A stretch of 35,331 nucleotides of DNA from a virus: positions 1 through 35,331 of the IMG/VR virus record IMGVR_UViG_3300025767_000068, one strand, 5' to 3'. A program made the position numbers and the translations under genes. The notes under the pieces are model-generated. The model was given only the letters and a program-made list of their open reading frames with translations, was not told the origin of the DNA and did no database searches. Below, in pieces: positions 1 through 11,200 of this stretch. Position 1 is the stretch's first letter, and each line of letters opens with the position of its first letter.

Positions 1-1
1 C

Positions 2-388
2 CGTGAGGGTGAATACATTAGGCCCACCGACTCTAGATTTGCTCGTGTAATAGATAGCTGGCGTGGTGAACGACCTGTGATACATTATTCATACAGTCGT
101 AACGAACACTTGCCCGAAGGCTTCGATCATGTATTGAAACCCGAGATGGCACAACTACTAGCAAATGGTTACAAGAAAGCAAAACTTAGAGCACACAGTG
201 ACTTCTATCCTAATCAGAGTTGCAATGACTGGGCATTGAGCTTTTTACCATACGCAGATATTATGTGCGAATCCAAGATGAAGAATCTTGCTAGTATTGA
301 CTTATATAAATACAAAGAGGAATTAGAACACTATGAGCTATTTAAACACAATGTACAGCAACAAGAGCCAGAGCTCGAAAACGCCTGA
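2..388 (+). CDS. UV-damage endonuclease (UvdE/UvsE-like), 3' end only
   Basis: This frame is open from the first bases of the window, so the gene begins upstream and about 128 C-terminal residues are visible. UvdE enzymes are TIM-barrel, metal-dependent endonucleases that nick 5' of UV photoproducts to start alternative excision repair. The match rests on motifs in order: a 'PVIHYSYSR' strand (UvdE has P-K-hydrophobic-H-x-S), then 'AHSDF' (UvdE HADY), then 'ADIMCESKMKNLA' (UvdE F-D-I-M-x-E-A-K-x-K), whose Glu is a metal ligand in the family. A GTG at 77 could be read as a start, but coding sequence continues upstream and no ribosome site precedes it. The 3' end overlaps the next gene by 56 bases in another frame. 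A light-exposed marine phage would benefit from repair of its own DNA. The assignment is by recalled family motifs. Confidence 0.72.
   Translation, partial: REGEYIRPTDSRFARVIDSWRGERPVIHYSYSRNEHLPEGFDHVLKPEMAQLLANGYKKAKLRAHSDFYPNQSCNDWALSFLPYADIMCESKMKNLASIDLYKYKEELEHYELFKHNVQQQEPELENA
305..312 (+). promoter_or_regulatory. T4-type late promoter box (TATAAATA)
   Basis: The sequence is exactly TATAAATA, the T4 late -10 consensus recognised by the gp55 sigma factor with gp33/gp45. It starts 28 bases before the ATG at 333, a spacing shared with the other late boxes in this window, and lies inside the end of the upstream repair gene. It supports late expression of the gene at 333. Confidence 0.65.
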
Positions 389-626
389 AAAAGCATCAAC
401 AAAAAATCCTAACCGCGTAGCGGGTGGTCTTAAAGGACAAGGTGTTGATCATTTCGTAATGGTATCAGAAGATGGCGCAGAACAACAAATTCCTACACAG
501 CGTTATGTAAATAGCCTGGAAGAGCAGATAAGAAAACAGCGAGGCGCAATTAACGTTTTAGAACGTAAACTGGCTCGCTGTGAATCTAGTATCGATCGAT
601 TAAATTCTTTAAACTCTACTTCTTAG
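333..626 (+). CDS. Hypothetical phage protein with C-terminal coiled coil
   Basis: The product has 97 residues and I do not recognise a family. The first 40 residues are Ser/Lys/Pro-rich and probably disordered ('NKSQSSKTPEKAS'), followed by a short 'GVDHFVMVSEDG' strand-like segment and a charged helix from about residue 57 to 92 ('LEEQIRKQRGAINVLERKL') that looks like a coiled coil. The start at 333 is preferred over the ATG at 351 because an AGAGGA ribosome site lies upstream and a perfect late promoter box lies at 305-312. It overlaps the end of the UvdE-like gene by 56 bases and meets the minus-strand gene tail to tail with an 11-base overlap. Small size and late promoter suggest a minor virion or assembly role, which is inference. 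Confidence 0.7.
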   Translation: MSYLNTMYSNKSQSSKTPEKASTKNPNRVAGGLKGQGVDHFVMVSEDGAEQQIPTQRYVNSLEEQIRKQRGAINVLERKLARCESSIDRLNSLNSTS

Positions 627-636
627 ATAGTTTAAA
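608..636. terminator. Possible bidirectional terminator at convergent gene ends
   Basis: TTTAAACT (608-615) pairs perfectly with AGTTTAAA (629-636). Inside, CTA (616-618) pairs with TAG (624-626), leaving a five-base loop and a two-base bulge. The inner pair are the two opposing stop codons. The hairpin is AT-rich and lacks a GC core or clear U-tract, so termination is plausible but unproven. Confidence 0.4.
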
Positions 637-879
637 TACTTCATCAACTAAGTCAGCTTTTTTCTTTCTCTTATCAATATCAACTTTAAATTCCTTTTTA
701 GCAAATGCTTCAAGTTTATCTTTAGTTAACTTTGCAAGGTCTGCTTTCTTAACAGTCGCCTTTTTAGCTGCAGGTTTAGCTGCTGGCTTAGGGGCTTCTG
801 CTTTCTTAGCAGGAGTTGGAGCCTTTTCAGGTGCTCTATACTCTTCGGTCGAAAAAAGGTTACGTAACCAATTAAACAT
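616..879 (-). CDS. Basic Lys/Ala/Pro-rich protein with SAP/Rho-N-like C-terminal helix pair
   Basis: The product has 87 residues. Residues 1-12 ('MFNWLRNLFSTE') form a short amphipathic helix. Residues 17-46 are a Lys/Ala/Pro-rich tract like a histone H1 tail. Residues 47-85 ('LAKLTKDKLEAFAKKEF', then 'DKRKKKADLVDEVF') have the helix-extended loop-helix pattern of SAP, Rho-N or HeH domains, which commonly bind nucleic acid. A good ribosome site (GGAG) lies 8 bases before the start. It is encoded opposite to its neighbours and converges on the gene ending at 626. A DNA- or RNA-binding role is inference; the low-complexity tract could also mimic a linker in a virion protein. Confidence 0.72.
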   Translation of the reverse strand: MFNWLRNLFSTEEYRAPEKAPTPAKKAEAPKPAAKPAAKKATVKKADLAKLTKDKLEAFAKKEFKVDIDKRKKKADLVDEVFKLSKK

Positions 880-917
880 ATTAATTCTCCATTTTAATAA
901 ATTAACAAGAGTATTTA

Positions 918-925
918 CATAAATA
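918..925 (+). promoter_or_regulatory. Late-promoter-like box (CATAAATA)
   Basis: CATAAATA starts 28 bases before the ATG at 946, the same spacing as other late boxes here. On the other strand the overlapping bases 912-919 read TGTAAATA, a weaker match that could serve the minus-strand gene starting at 879, though its 40-base distance is atypical. Confidence 0.5.
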
Positions 926-945
926 TTACTACAAGGAGACTAATT

Positions 946-1101
946 ATGGTAGAAAAATTAACGTTAGAAAAGATTGATGGACTAAGAATTGACAAGAAAC
1001 CATTCCAACCTATTAACCTTAAAAAAGACACAAAATTACCTGAAAGTAAAAAGTCTATGAAAACAACAGAAAATACTAAACCGGGAGGATACAAATACTA
1101 A
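946..1101 (+). CDS. Small hypothetical phage protein (51 aa)
   Basis: This short gene starts at an ATG preceded by a strong AAGGAG ribosome site and a late-type promoter box. The product begins 'MVEKLTLEKIDGLRIDKKPF' and ends 'KPGGYKY'; it is Lys-rich, has no cysteine or membrane segment and is probably partly disordered. Its TAA shares its last A with the ATG of the following gene (TAATG), a mark of translational coupling. I do not recognise a family. Coding status is supported by ribosome site, promoter spacing and coupling rather than by homology. Confidence 0.6.
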   Translation: MVEKLTLEKIDGLRIDKKPFQPINLKKDTKLPESKKSMKTTENTKPGGYKY

Positions 1102-1265
1102 TGAAAAACTGGATTATAAAAAGACTCGGCGAAAGAACTACACTAGACGGTGCTGTATTAATAGGCGCTGGCATAGCATTTTTAATTTTTAAACCAATCG
1201 CAAGTTTAGTAGCATACGGTGCTATTGCATATGGCGCTTGGACTATTTGGAAAAAAGAAGATTAA
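1101..1265 (+). CDS. Small two-helix membrane protein (54 aa), hypothetical
   Basis: The product starts 'MKNWIIKRLGERTTLDG', a basic amphipathic N-terminus, then has a hydrophobic segment at about residues 18-30 ('AVLIGAGIAFLIF') and a second at 32-50 ('PIASLVAYGAIAYGAWTIW') before a charged KKED tail. The pattern suggests a hairpin of two short membrane helices. A GGGAGG ribosome site lies upstream and the start overlaps the previous stop. I recall similar 'MKNWIIKRLGERTT' proteins of unknown function in T4-like marine phages, unchecked. An inner-membrane role such as lysis control or exclusion is only a guess. Confidence 0.65.
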   Translation: MKNWIIKRLGERTTLDGAVLIGAGIAFLIFKPIASLVAYGAIAYGAWTIWKKED

Positions 1266-1268
1266 TAA

Positions 1269-1520
1269 ATGGCTAGAGAATATACATTAACTGTTGAAAC
1301 ATCTGAAAACACAAGAGAAATATCTGATGGTGTTACTAAAGAACTGTACAATGCTACTATTACTAAAGTAGAAACAGGTCAAACTATATCAATAGTTGAT
1401 GTTGTAAGCACCTACGATAGAGATGATTGGTGTAAAACTGTATTTGAACATGCAAAAGAAGGATTAGACTCAGAAGAAGGTCCTGACTGTTGCTATGTTA
1501 ATGCAAGTTACGTAGACTAA
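1269..1520 (+). CDS. Hypothetical small acidic protein (83 aa)
   Basis: No family is recognised. The 83-residue product is acidic, predicted mostly beta ('YTLTVETSENTREI', 'NATITKVETGQTISIVDVV') with one helix near residue 55 and a Cys pair ('DCC') near the C-terminus. It follows the membrane-protein gene by three bases with only a weak AAGAAG ribosome site, so it is probably co-transcribed from the box at 918. Its stop overlaps the stop of the minus-strand zinc-ribbon-like gene by four bases. Confidence 0.65.
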   Translation: MAREYTLTVETSENTREISDGVTKELYNATITKVETGQTISIVDVVSTYDRDDWCKTVFEHAKEGLDSEEGPDCCYVNASYVD

Positions 1521-1804
1521 AGTTTACTAATAGGGAGATCAGAACTAGCACTCATGTTCCAAACTTGTTTGCGTTCTACTCCCTTTTTTTGTGCAAATTT
1601 CTTACTATCACAGGTCTTACATACGTGAAAGTAATTATTACTTAGTCGCTTTGGATCCATATTTCCTCGCGGCCTATCAAACTCCGTATCACAGTTATCA
1701 CATCTAAGCAAAACAAACGTCTTATTGCGTGTGTAGGGGTGTGTATGACCCAATTTAGACTGTCTTTCGTGCCTGGTTTGCACAATAAATTCTTTAATGA
1801 ACAT
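1517..1804 (-). CDS. Zinc-ribbon-like protein with two CxxC knuckles
   Basis: The 95-residue product has C35-x2-C38 ('CDNC') and C62-x2-C65 ('CKTC') separated by a basic 'RPRGNMDPKRLSNN' stretch with nearby His60. Four such cysteines can bind one Zn, as in ribbon folds of HNH-associated or transcription-factor-like proteins. No HNH catalytic histidine pattern is seen, so an endonuclease is not supported. The conserved-looking tail ('FAQKKGVERKQVWN') suggests a phage family, but I cannot name it. It is transcribed against its neighbours and has a sigma70-like promoter rather than a late box, suggesting early expression and perhaps a role in takeover of host transcription (inference). The ribosome site is weak. 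Confidence 0.68.
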   Translation of the reverse strand: MFIKEFIVQTRHERQSKLGHTHPYTRNKTFVLLRCDNCDTEFDRPRGNMDPKRLSNNYFHVCKTCDSKKFAQKKGVERKQVWNMSASSDLPISKL

Positions 1805-1826
1805 ACATATACTTAGTTACATTCGG

Positions 1827-1855
1827 ATTATAAAACTATTCGATAAATATATTAA
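1827..1855 (-). promoter_or_regulatory. Sigma70-like promoter for the zinc-ribbon gene
   Basis: On the minus strand TTAATA (1855-1850) and a perfect TATAAT (1832-1827) are separated by 17 bases, with the start codon 23 bases beyond the -10. The spacer contains the plus-strand late box at 1842-1849, so the two promoters overlap on opposite strands. Confidence 0.45.
1842..1849 (+). promoter_or_regulatory. Late promoter box (GATAAATA) for Fe-S carrier and giant fibre gene
   Basis: GATAAATA begins 26 bases before the ATG at 1868. The same octamer recurs at comparable distances before other virion genes in the window. It probably drives the unit 1868-11356. Confidence 0.65.
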
Positions 1856-1867
1856 ACAGGAGTATTG

Positions 1868-2242
1868 ATGTTCGTATTGACCATAACAGAATCTGCTAAA
1901 AGCAAAGTAAATGAATTATGTAATGCACAGCCAGACACGTTTGCTGTACATTTAGGCTTAAAAGGCGGCGGCTGCGCAGGGTTTGAATACGAATGGGATA
2001 TGATCGCAAAGGATAAAGTTGGAACTCACGACGAAATAATCAATACAGGTAACGGTAACTTAGTAGTAAACGCAGAAAGTTTAATGTACTTGTTTGGTAG
2101 TGAGATAGATTATTCGAGAGACGTATTTCAAACACAGTTTGTTATTAACAATCCTAACGCTCAAAGTGCATGCGGTTGCGGTGTGAGTATTAATTTTAAC
2201 AACAACATAGAAGACAATATACAAATTTTGGAGCTAAAATAA
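1868..2242 (+). CDS. A-type iron-sulfur cluster carrier (IscA/ErpA/HesB family)
   Basis: A-type carriers bind a [2Fe-2S] or [4Fe-4S] cluster and pass it to target apoproteins. All three diagnostic cysteines are present: C36 in 'GGGCAGFEY' and C102/C104 in 'SACGCGVSINF', spacing and context as in IscA and ErpA. At 124 residues it is slightly longer than the usual 105-115, with an extra C-terminal tail ('NNNIEDNIQILELK'). The ATG at 1868 is chosen over the in-frame TTG at 1865 because AGGAG at 1858-1862 is five bases from ATG but only two from TTG. The gene has a late promoter and is followed one base later by a giant tail-type gene, so it is made when virions assemble. It may serve a host or phage Fe-S enzyme or a metal cluster in the tail; both are inference. 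Confidence 0.93.
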   Translation: MFVLTITESAKSKVNELCNAQPDTFAVHLGLKGGGCAGFEYEWDMIAKDKVGTHDEIINTGNGNLVVNAESLMYLFGSEIDYSRDVFQTQFVINNPNAQSACGCGVSINFNNNIEDNIQILELK

Positions 2243-2243
2243 A

Positions 2244-5200
2244 ATGGCAAGACAAGAAGTAGATATCGGCATTGAAGGTAATGACGGAACCGGTGATAGT
2301 ATTAGAGAGTCGTTTCGTAAGGTAAACGAAAACTTTCAAGAGATATATGCAGTAGTAGGTAAAGGCGGACAGATTACCTTTACATTACTTGCTGACACAC
2401 CCGACGATTTAACACCGTTTAAAGGCGATGGCGTAGATGCATATTTGCCGATGGTATCACAAGACGGCACAGAAATTGAAGTTAGAAAATTAGGCTCCGA
2501 TAGTGATGAAAATGCCGCGGCTGTCGATACAATTAGTATAAATGTTTCCGAAGATGGCAAACTTATACTTAAACTAAATGCTATTTCATTAGAGTCTGAC
2601 CCATCACCAACACTAGGTGGACCATTGAATGCAGCTGGCGTTGCTATTGCTAACATAGGCACAACCAACACTGACGTTACAAATTTTAACAATGTACATG
2701 GTACAAGTTTAACACAAGATGATTTAGTAATTGATAAAAAGTTTGGTGATAAAAATTATATCCGCAGACAAGATCCAGGTGAAACAATTAACGTACCTTC
2801 AGAATTTACAGAAGCTACGTCATACACAAAATCAATTGATTCTATTCAATCTTTACAAATTAATAATTTAGGATACACTGGTATTGCACTAATTCCGTCA
2901 CACGGGTTAACACGTGGTTCAGATGGTTCTGCATATGTATTCAATACAGCAGGCACAGGACTTAATTGGTCAAGACAAGATCCTGCAACAGGCAACACAA
3001 TTAGTAGTACAGATGTCGACTCCAACGGCGCACTAATTTACTCACCAATACAAAACGGTGATACTATATATGTTGGTATACTAGATGCAAACAACTTAGG
3101 ATTCTTTGTATCAGCATCAGACGCTCAATTAGAAGATTTAACAGAAAGAAACAATAGACGTTATACCTTATCAACAACTGATAGTGCAGCTTTAAGCATT
3201 ACTGATGCAGGGTATGATGCAGATTTAGAAGGATTCTTCCTAAGTCATCAAGTTATGCCACGTGATGCTATTACACGTAGACAAGGTGACACAATGGAAG
3301 GGCCACTAACACTACATGATCATCCAGGTGATCTTGCTGGTGCTGGTACTCCAAACGGCCTTGCAGACTTACAAGCGGTATCAAAGCTATATGTTGACAG
3401 TCAGTCAACAGAATCAAGTGCAAACATTTTTGTAAGCTCAGTTGGTAGCGATGACCAAAGTGTTGCGCCTCCAGGTAAGGAAGGTAGTTCATTAGCATAC
3501 GCATATAAAACAATTGGTGCAGCGGCACGTAAAGCAGAGCAGATACAAATTGCATCACCGTTTGAACCTGGTCCATATATGCAAGACATTTTTACTTCAC
3601 GTGTAGTAAGTGAAGGCGAAGCACCAACAATTGAACTTTCACAAGTAACACAAACAGGATTTGCTGTTGGTGGCGGATTAGACAGTAGAGGCAATGCTAA
3701 AACACTTGTTGAAGCAAACTTAAACTATATTATTGCTGAAGTTGTTGCATGGAAAGATGCACAGATTACATCTAAAGCAACTACAACAGTAGGTACAACT
3801 ACTGTAAACTGGACCAATAGAGTTGTTGGAGATAGAGCATTAGAATTAGATCTACGCAAAGGTCTTACAGCGGCATTGTTAGATCATGTTGCTGGTACAC
3901 TTGCACAAAGCCTTAGTGTAAGAGTTGGTGTTGAATTTTACAATGACGAATATACTAGATCACAATCAGGTTTGTTAAAAAATGTTTACGCACACTTATT
4001 AGAAAGAGCAAGAACAGTTACAGCAAGTGTAATTACTAATACTCCGTTTACTTCACTACAAACAATTTACACTCAAGACATAATTACATACGGTTCTAAT
4101 CAACCAGACAGTGATGACGCAGGTAGTATTACAGCAAACTTAGCTGTACAAAGAGACGTTGTTACTAGCGGAGTATTTACAGCACCAGTAGCAAGAACAG
4201 GTAATAGATATGAATTGTTCTTTAGTAACTCAGTAAACGGTGTAACACAGGGTAAAGTAGACCAAGGTGATCCAAAAAATAGAGACTTACGAGTAGGTAA
4301 AGTTATTAGAGGTAAGACAAGTGGTGCTATTGGTAAAATCATTAGATACTTCCCTGGTAACGATAACGTAAATAATCCTGGTTCATTAGACGACCTAGCA
4401 GAACTAGAACTGTTATCAGCACAAGAGTTTACAACAGGTGAACAACTTGAAATGGGTAACATTGTCAACAATAGACAAATTACTGTTAGAATTGAAACTG
4501 GACAATACTTTGAAGACTATCCAATTAAAGTTCCTGCAAACGTATCACTAGTTGGTGACGAATTTAGACGAGTTATTATTAGACCAAAAGCAGAAGTTTC
4601 ACAGTCACCATGGGCAACAACATATTTTTATAGAGACAAAACATTTGACGGGCTAACAGGTGGCAATGACAGTATTACTGGCACAGGTGATCCTAACTTA
4701 CCGACAGACGGTGAAGCATACATCAATCCACTATCAGGCGAAACAGATGGTTACTTTGGTAGACACTACCTTTACAATCCAAACTTAACTAAAAACGTTG
4801 ACAACGGCGGAGCACTTGCAATTACTAACACAGGTCAATATAACGATGCGGCCGTTTTAATTGAGAAGAACAAAGATTTTATTATTGCTGAAAACATTGC
4901 ATACTTAGACTATGCAAAAGCACAAAGCAATGCTGGCGATGCAAACTTTTCAGGGTATGCTGGAGTTGTATGGAGTAACTCAGCAAAAGACAGATATAGA
5001 AGAACAATTGGTAGTTTAGTTGACGCTATTGCAAATGACTTGCGTACAGGCGGAAGCACTAACACACTACACATACAAGGTAGTATATTCTTCGACGGAA
5101 TTAATTATAGTAATGAAGCAACACCAAGATATCAAAGTATTATTGCCGCAGGCGATGTAATACAGAATGTTATTATTAATAATGCGTACAACAACTCATT

Positions 5201-8200
5201 ATATACAGCATACAAAGGTGCAGATCATCCAACACAGTATATAAATGCTAACCTATCAGGTGGCGCATCTATAGCAGGCAATGGTAACTTAGTGTATGAC
5301 TTATTTGAATTACTTAAATGGGGTAATGACAGTACACCTAACGATGACTGGAACCCTGCAAAACGTTCAACTCAATTAGATGCATTCTTAATGAATGATG
5401 CTACTATTTTACGTAACATGACTGTACAAGGTCATGGTGGATTTATGTGTGTGCTTGATCCAACAGGACAAATCCTTACTAAATCACCATACATACAAAC
5501 AGGTTCAAGTTTTTCACAATCACTAAACCAACAAGCGTTTAGAGGTGGTATGCTAGTTGATGCTTTCTGTGCTAACACTCCGATAAAAGTAACGGCTGTT
5601 CAAGCAAATGGCTTTGAACTTCTAGTTACAGCAGACCCAGGAAGTGGTTTATCAATTAGAAAACCACAAACACCTGCACCGTTCTATATTAACGGTATTA
5701 GATATCAAGTTAACGATATAACAGATTACAACGACGGTGGATTACTTGCACCAACAGCAACACTTATACTTGATTCAACATCAGGACCAGTAAGTGATGT
5801 AGACCCAGATGTAACTGTAGGTTGGGACACAGTTGAACTTCCAATACCGGCAGGCGGCTACCCAGTTACACTACAAACAGCAGGTAACAGATCACAACTT
5901 GGTAACGACTTTACACAGGTTAATGACCTAGCTTACGGTCTTGTTACTATCAACGGTGGTTTAAGTGAAATGGTTAGTATGTTTACATACTACTGTCATA
6001 CAGCCTACTATGCAGGTAACGGTGGACAGATTAGATCACTAAACGGCTCAAACGCAAACGGTGTATACGGTCTTGTTGCACAAGGTTCAGATCCAAACGA
6101 AGTACCAGATGACGTTGTCTTAAAAGACGACATGATGCAGAGTGCTAAAACGTTCTCAGCAATCACAGTACTTGAATTAGATCAAAACGTAAGTGTTGCC
6201 GCAGGCGATACTATTGCTAACGCAGCTTCAACTCCAAGTGCTAGTGGTACGTCAGTGTTTGCATCCGTAGGTAAAAAACTTTACTTAGACAGCACAAGTG
6301 GCAGTTTCACTGTAGGTGCTAGTATATTTGTTAACAACGTAGACAGTGGTGCAGATATAACAAAGGTCGACACAACAGGTTACACTAACATTGCAACACA
6401 GTTAAGTGTACATGTATACGACTTAGAACATATTCCAAGTAACAAAGGTGAAATTGATTACTATCATGATGACGGAGTTACACCAACCAACAGAATTGCA
6501 CGTTACGAAGTAGCAAACATTCAAAAGGTAAATGGTATTTTAGTTGACGGTTATACTATTGACAATACAGAATATACATTTACACCTGTAGCAAGAACAC
6601 CAAACGTAAATGGCGTTATTGGTGTTAATGAATTAGGACCAGTAAGTGAAACAACTGAAGCAGTTATTGTTGTTAGCAAAGCAAACAAAGATGGCGGTAT
6701 ATATGGCGTAAGTATATTTGGTACTGAAAGAGGCGATCACTACAAGATAGGCGATACATTTACTATTGCAGGTACACAACTAGGTGGTACTAGCCCAGCC
6801 AATAATGCAACTGTTACAGTAACAGAAATTAATAGAAGTGCAGCTAATATAGACAGCGGTATACAAACTGGTAGCATTAGAAGAATGACTATTAGTGGTA
6901 GTATTAACAGCATTGCAGGATATACTCCAGAGAGAGATGGCCAGGTTTACAAGTTAAACTTTAGTACATCAAATGATCAGTTTGATAATGATGGTCTACT
7001 TGCAGATATTCCAATTAACAAGCCAGTTGATATTAGGAACAACCAAACTCACTTGTTTAGAGATATTGAAAGTGTAGGAAGTTTAACTATTCGTCCTAGT
7101 ACGGCTGTTAACTTTGATGACGATCCGGTCGACACTTACAGATCAATTAGTTTTGGCGTTAACAACAGTGCAGGAGCATTATTAGAAGATGACGAAGCAC
7201 TAACAGGCTTTGATGCTACATATGACTACGTTGGATTATTAGTTGATCCTACATATATTCAAACAGCTGGGTCAACTGTAAACCCTTCTGTAAGTTCAAC
7301 AACACTAGGTAACACACAAGGCGATACAACTATTGCTATTAGTGTACTTACTCAACTTAAAGATATTTGGAGACTAAACAACAACTTTGATACTGATGCA
7401 CAGTTCCAAAGTATTCCTACAGATGATACAGGTAGAGACTTTAGTATCACTTATGAATTACCTAAGGTAATATCATGGAGAGGTAAGAAGCATGTTATAT
7501 GTAACTATAGAGAAGTTAAAATTGAATCTGGTGTTCACAATGTAAAAACTACATTTAGTGAAGATCACACATATGCTCTTGTTGATCTAAAAGAAGTAAG
7601 TGAAGTAAAACTTACATTAAATGAAAAAGCAAGTTGGGATAGAGATGTATTCTTTAACTTAGCACAAAGACAAGTTCTTGTTAGACAGGTTGGTAATACT
7701 AGTGCAAACGGTAAAGTTAAAGTAAAACAAGTTAACGAACAAGTGCTTGATTTATATGACTGGTCAGGTGTTGCATTTAACACAACAGGCGCTCTTGAAA
7801 TAAGTGTAGATGCAGGCGCCAGTTATAGTACAATGACTGACCTTGCAACAGGTTTAGTAAACATTGTTCCAACACTAGTTCAAGTTAAAGATACAAACGT
7901 TACAGGTGTTGCAACAGGTATTTCGCAACCAGTTACACAGGGCTTTAATTCCCCAATTACTCTTAGAGCAGGATTACAAGATGGTGCTCCTGCTAAGATT
8001 ACTATACAAATTAGTACATGTAGAGCAACAGGACATGACTTCTTAGACATTGGTACAGGGTCATTTAACCAAACAAACTATCCAAACGTTATTTTAGGTT
8101 TCCCTGCAAGAGAAGCAGACCAAGCAAACGAAATAAATGAACGTAACAAAGGTAGAGTGTTCTTTGTAAGTACAGACCAAGATGGTTTCTTCCGTGTAGG

Positions 8201-11200
8201 TAGATTCTTTACAGTTGACCAAGGTACAGGTACAGTTACATTTGCGGCAAGTATTGCATTGTCAGATGTAGACGGTATTGGCTTTAAACGTGGTGTTGTT
8301 GTTACTGAGTTTTCAACAGACAGTGCAATGAGTGACAATGCTAATGACACTGTTCCAGTTGAAAGTGCTGTTAGAGGATATGTAAACAGACGTTTAGGTT
8401 ATGATCAACAAGGTGTAGAAGTTAGTAATCCATTAGGACCAAGTGTTATTACACAGAATGGTGCTAAAGCATTTACTGGTGATCAAAGCATGGGGCAGAA
8501 TAACTTAGTTGATCTTGCTCCAGTTGATTTACTATTAACATCAGGTTCAACCGCTGTAAACAAAGATTATGTAGACAGTAGATCAGAAGGTGTTAAGAAA
8601 GCCAAAACACTAAGAGACGTTGAAATTAGTACTGGCGATGCAAATCAAATGTTAGGTTTGACAGGCACGTACTCTTTATACTTAGATGCTAATGCTGGTA
8701 ATGCAGGTGCATTTGTACCAGGTAAAGTTCTTACTAATAGTGCCGCAACAAATAACTTTGGTACTGTTACAGGTAAGTATGACTTTTATGATAGCGGTCT
8801 TGGTGATGTAGTTGTAGTTTACTTTACTAAAGGTCCAGACATTGCTAGTCTTACAGAATATAATTTAAACATAGGTGCTGGAACTATTAGCGGACTAAAA
8901 GCTGGTGCTCCAGATGTTTATTCTAAAGCAAGTGCTGGGTCTGGAACAACAGACGGTCAGTCAAAGTATATTAACGGACCATTCCAAGAAATTATTAACA
9001 TTGGTGAAGAGCCATTCAATACAGGTACACCTGTAAGTGACATTAGTTTTACAACAAGACGTTTAGTTAATGACGATGATCCGAGTAATGTATCACTGCC
9101 AGATAGACCAACAGCATACTTTGATATGCAGATTAACGATGAAGTTATTATTAACGATGATGTGAATCCAACAGCGGCTATTGTACAAAGCAAATTGAAC
9201 ATGAAAGAAGCAGATACTTTTGTAACTGCCGCAGGTGATCAAATTGTAATTTCAGCACAAGAAGTTGTACAAGGATTTACATATGAAGTTGTCCTACAAG
9301 GCACTACAAACTTTGGAGCATTAGGTGCTGGCGCTAGTACACCAGGCACAGTATTTACAGCAACCGCAAGCAATCCAAACATTACTGGTGGCGGTACTGT
9401 TAAAAGAATACAAAGCAACATTGTTGTTAAAGAACTAGTAAACACTGACACTTATACAACTAACCAAGCAAAACTAGGTTTGTCAGCATTTGATGGTGCT
9501 AACTTTAAAGTTACTAGGGGACACGTTGGACTCAAAGACAACGGTATACCTAAATCAAAACTAGAGCAAATTGCTGCAGACACTGTACTAGGTAACTCAA
9601 CAAGTGCAGAAGCAAACGTTGCAGAAGTTGCATTTACTACAGTAGTTGACGAAGGTCAAGGTATACAACACACTGACTTTGCAACAACACAAGCAACAGG
9701 TGTAATGACTAGAACACTTGAAACAGCAGGCTCTGAAACTTACCTAGTAGTTAATGCTACTACAACTGGTGAAGCTAGTAGTTTTGTAAAAACTAATGGC
9801 GCAGGTGTAATTGATGCACAGGGCTATGCTCTAAACAACAACAGTGTGCTAACACAAATTGGCGCAGGAGCATCTGGTGTACTTACAATTACTTCTATAC
9901 AGGGTGGTAAGAGTATACAAGCAACAGGTGGTGACTCAACTACTTCAGCATATACAACTATATTTGGTAACCTAAACGTAGGTGACCTTAAAGATCCAGA
10001 CGGCACTGACCCAGACAGTGATCCAGATATATTTGATCAAAGTGAGTTACATGCGGCGGCTGATGCGGCGTCAATAACAGCGGGCAATGCACCAGCTGGA
10101 ACAGTAACACCATTTGCGGCTTCACAATGGATGTACACAAACTTTATTGAAGCCCAAAACGAAAAAGGTGGTACATCAGCAGGTATTGCAATTGGTGCGT
10201 ACAGTGGTAAAACAGAAGCTGGTAAAGTTGCTATAGTTGTGTCAAACGGAACTACACAAAAGGCTATTACTTTTGGTATGTTTGATTCAACTGGTGATAA
10301 TACTGAGGACACACTTGCAATTACACCAGATGATGACAATACTACTGATATTGGTGGAACAAACTTAAGATTTAAAACTGGTTATTTTGAAAACATGAAT
10401 GTTGCTGCAAGTGTAACATCAGCAGGTATTACAGCAGGTAATATTAAAGTAGGTGAAACTAGTGATAATGAAATTGACACTACATCAGGTAATTTAACTA
10501 TTGATTCAGAAGGTGGTACTGTTACTATTGATGATATACTAAGTGTATCAGGTACTGCATCTTTTAGTAGTACACTAACTGTAACATCAACAACAACACT
10601 CAACGGTGATGTTAACTTAGGTAATGCCACTGGTGATGATATTAAGATAAACGGTAAAGTTAATACAGATATTATTCCAAAAGGTGCTACACATGATTTA
10701 GGTGATGGTACAAATACTTTTGCTAAAACATTTACAAGAGAACTAACAACAGGAGCTTCAGGAACAACAGGTACTATTACAGGTGACTGGAGTCTGTCAA
10801 GTGGTTCTAAATTACAATCAACCTACGCTGACTTGGCTGAAATGTATTCAGCGGACACAGAGTATGAAGTTGGTACTGTATTAGTGTTTGGCGGTGATGC
10901 AGAAGTTACTACAACTGACGCTAAAGGCGATCATAGAGTTGCTGGTGTTGTAAGTGCTGAGCCAGCGTTTGTTATGAATCAAGACTGTCCAGGCATTGCA
11001 ACATGTATTGCATTACAAGGTCGAGTTCCTGTTAAAGTAATTGGTAAAGTACAAAAAGGCGATATGCTTGTTTCAAGTGCTATACCGGGGTATGCTATTG
11101 TTAATAACACACCAAGTGTTGGTACTGTTATTGGTAAGGCAGTTGGTACTAAAGAAGATGATGCCAAAGGTATTGTTGAAGTAGTAGTGGGCAGAGTATA

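Noticed and set aside
77-388. Stand-alone 103-residue gene starting at GTG 77
   Set aside because: The same frame is open to the window edge with UvdE-like sequence upstream ('RVIDSWRGERP'), and no ribosome site precedes the GTG.
1865-1867. TTG start for the Fe-S carrier
   Set aside because: AGGAG is only two bases away; the ATG at 1868 has normal spacing and fits the family N-terminus.
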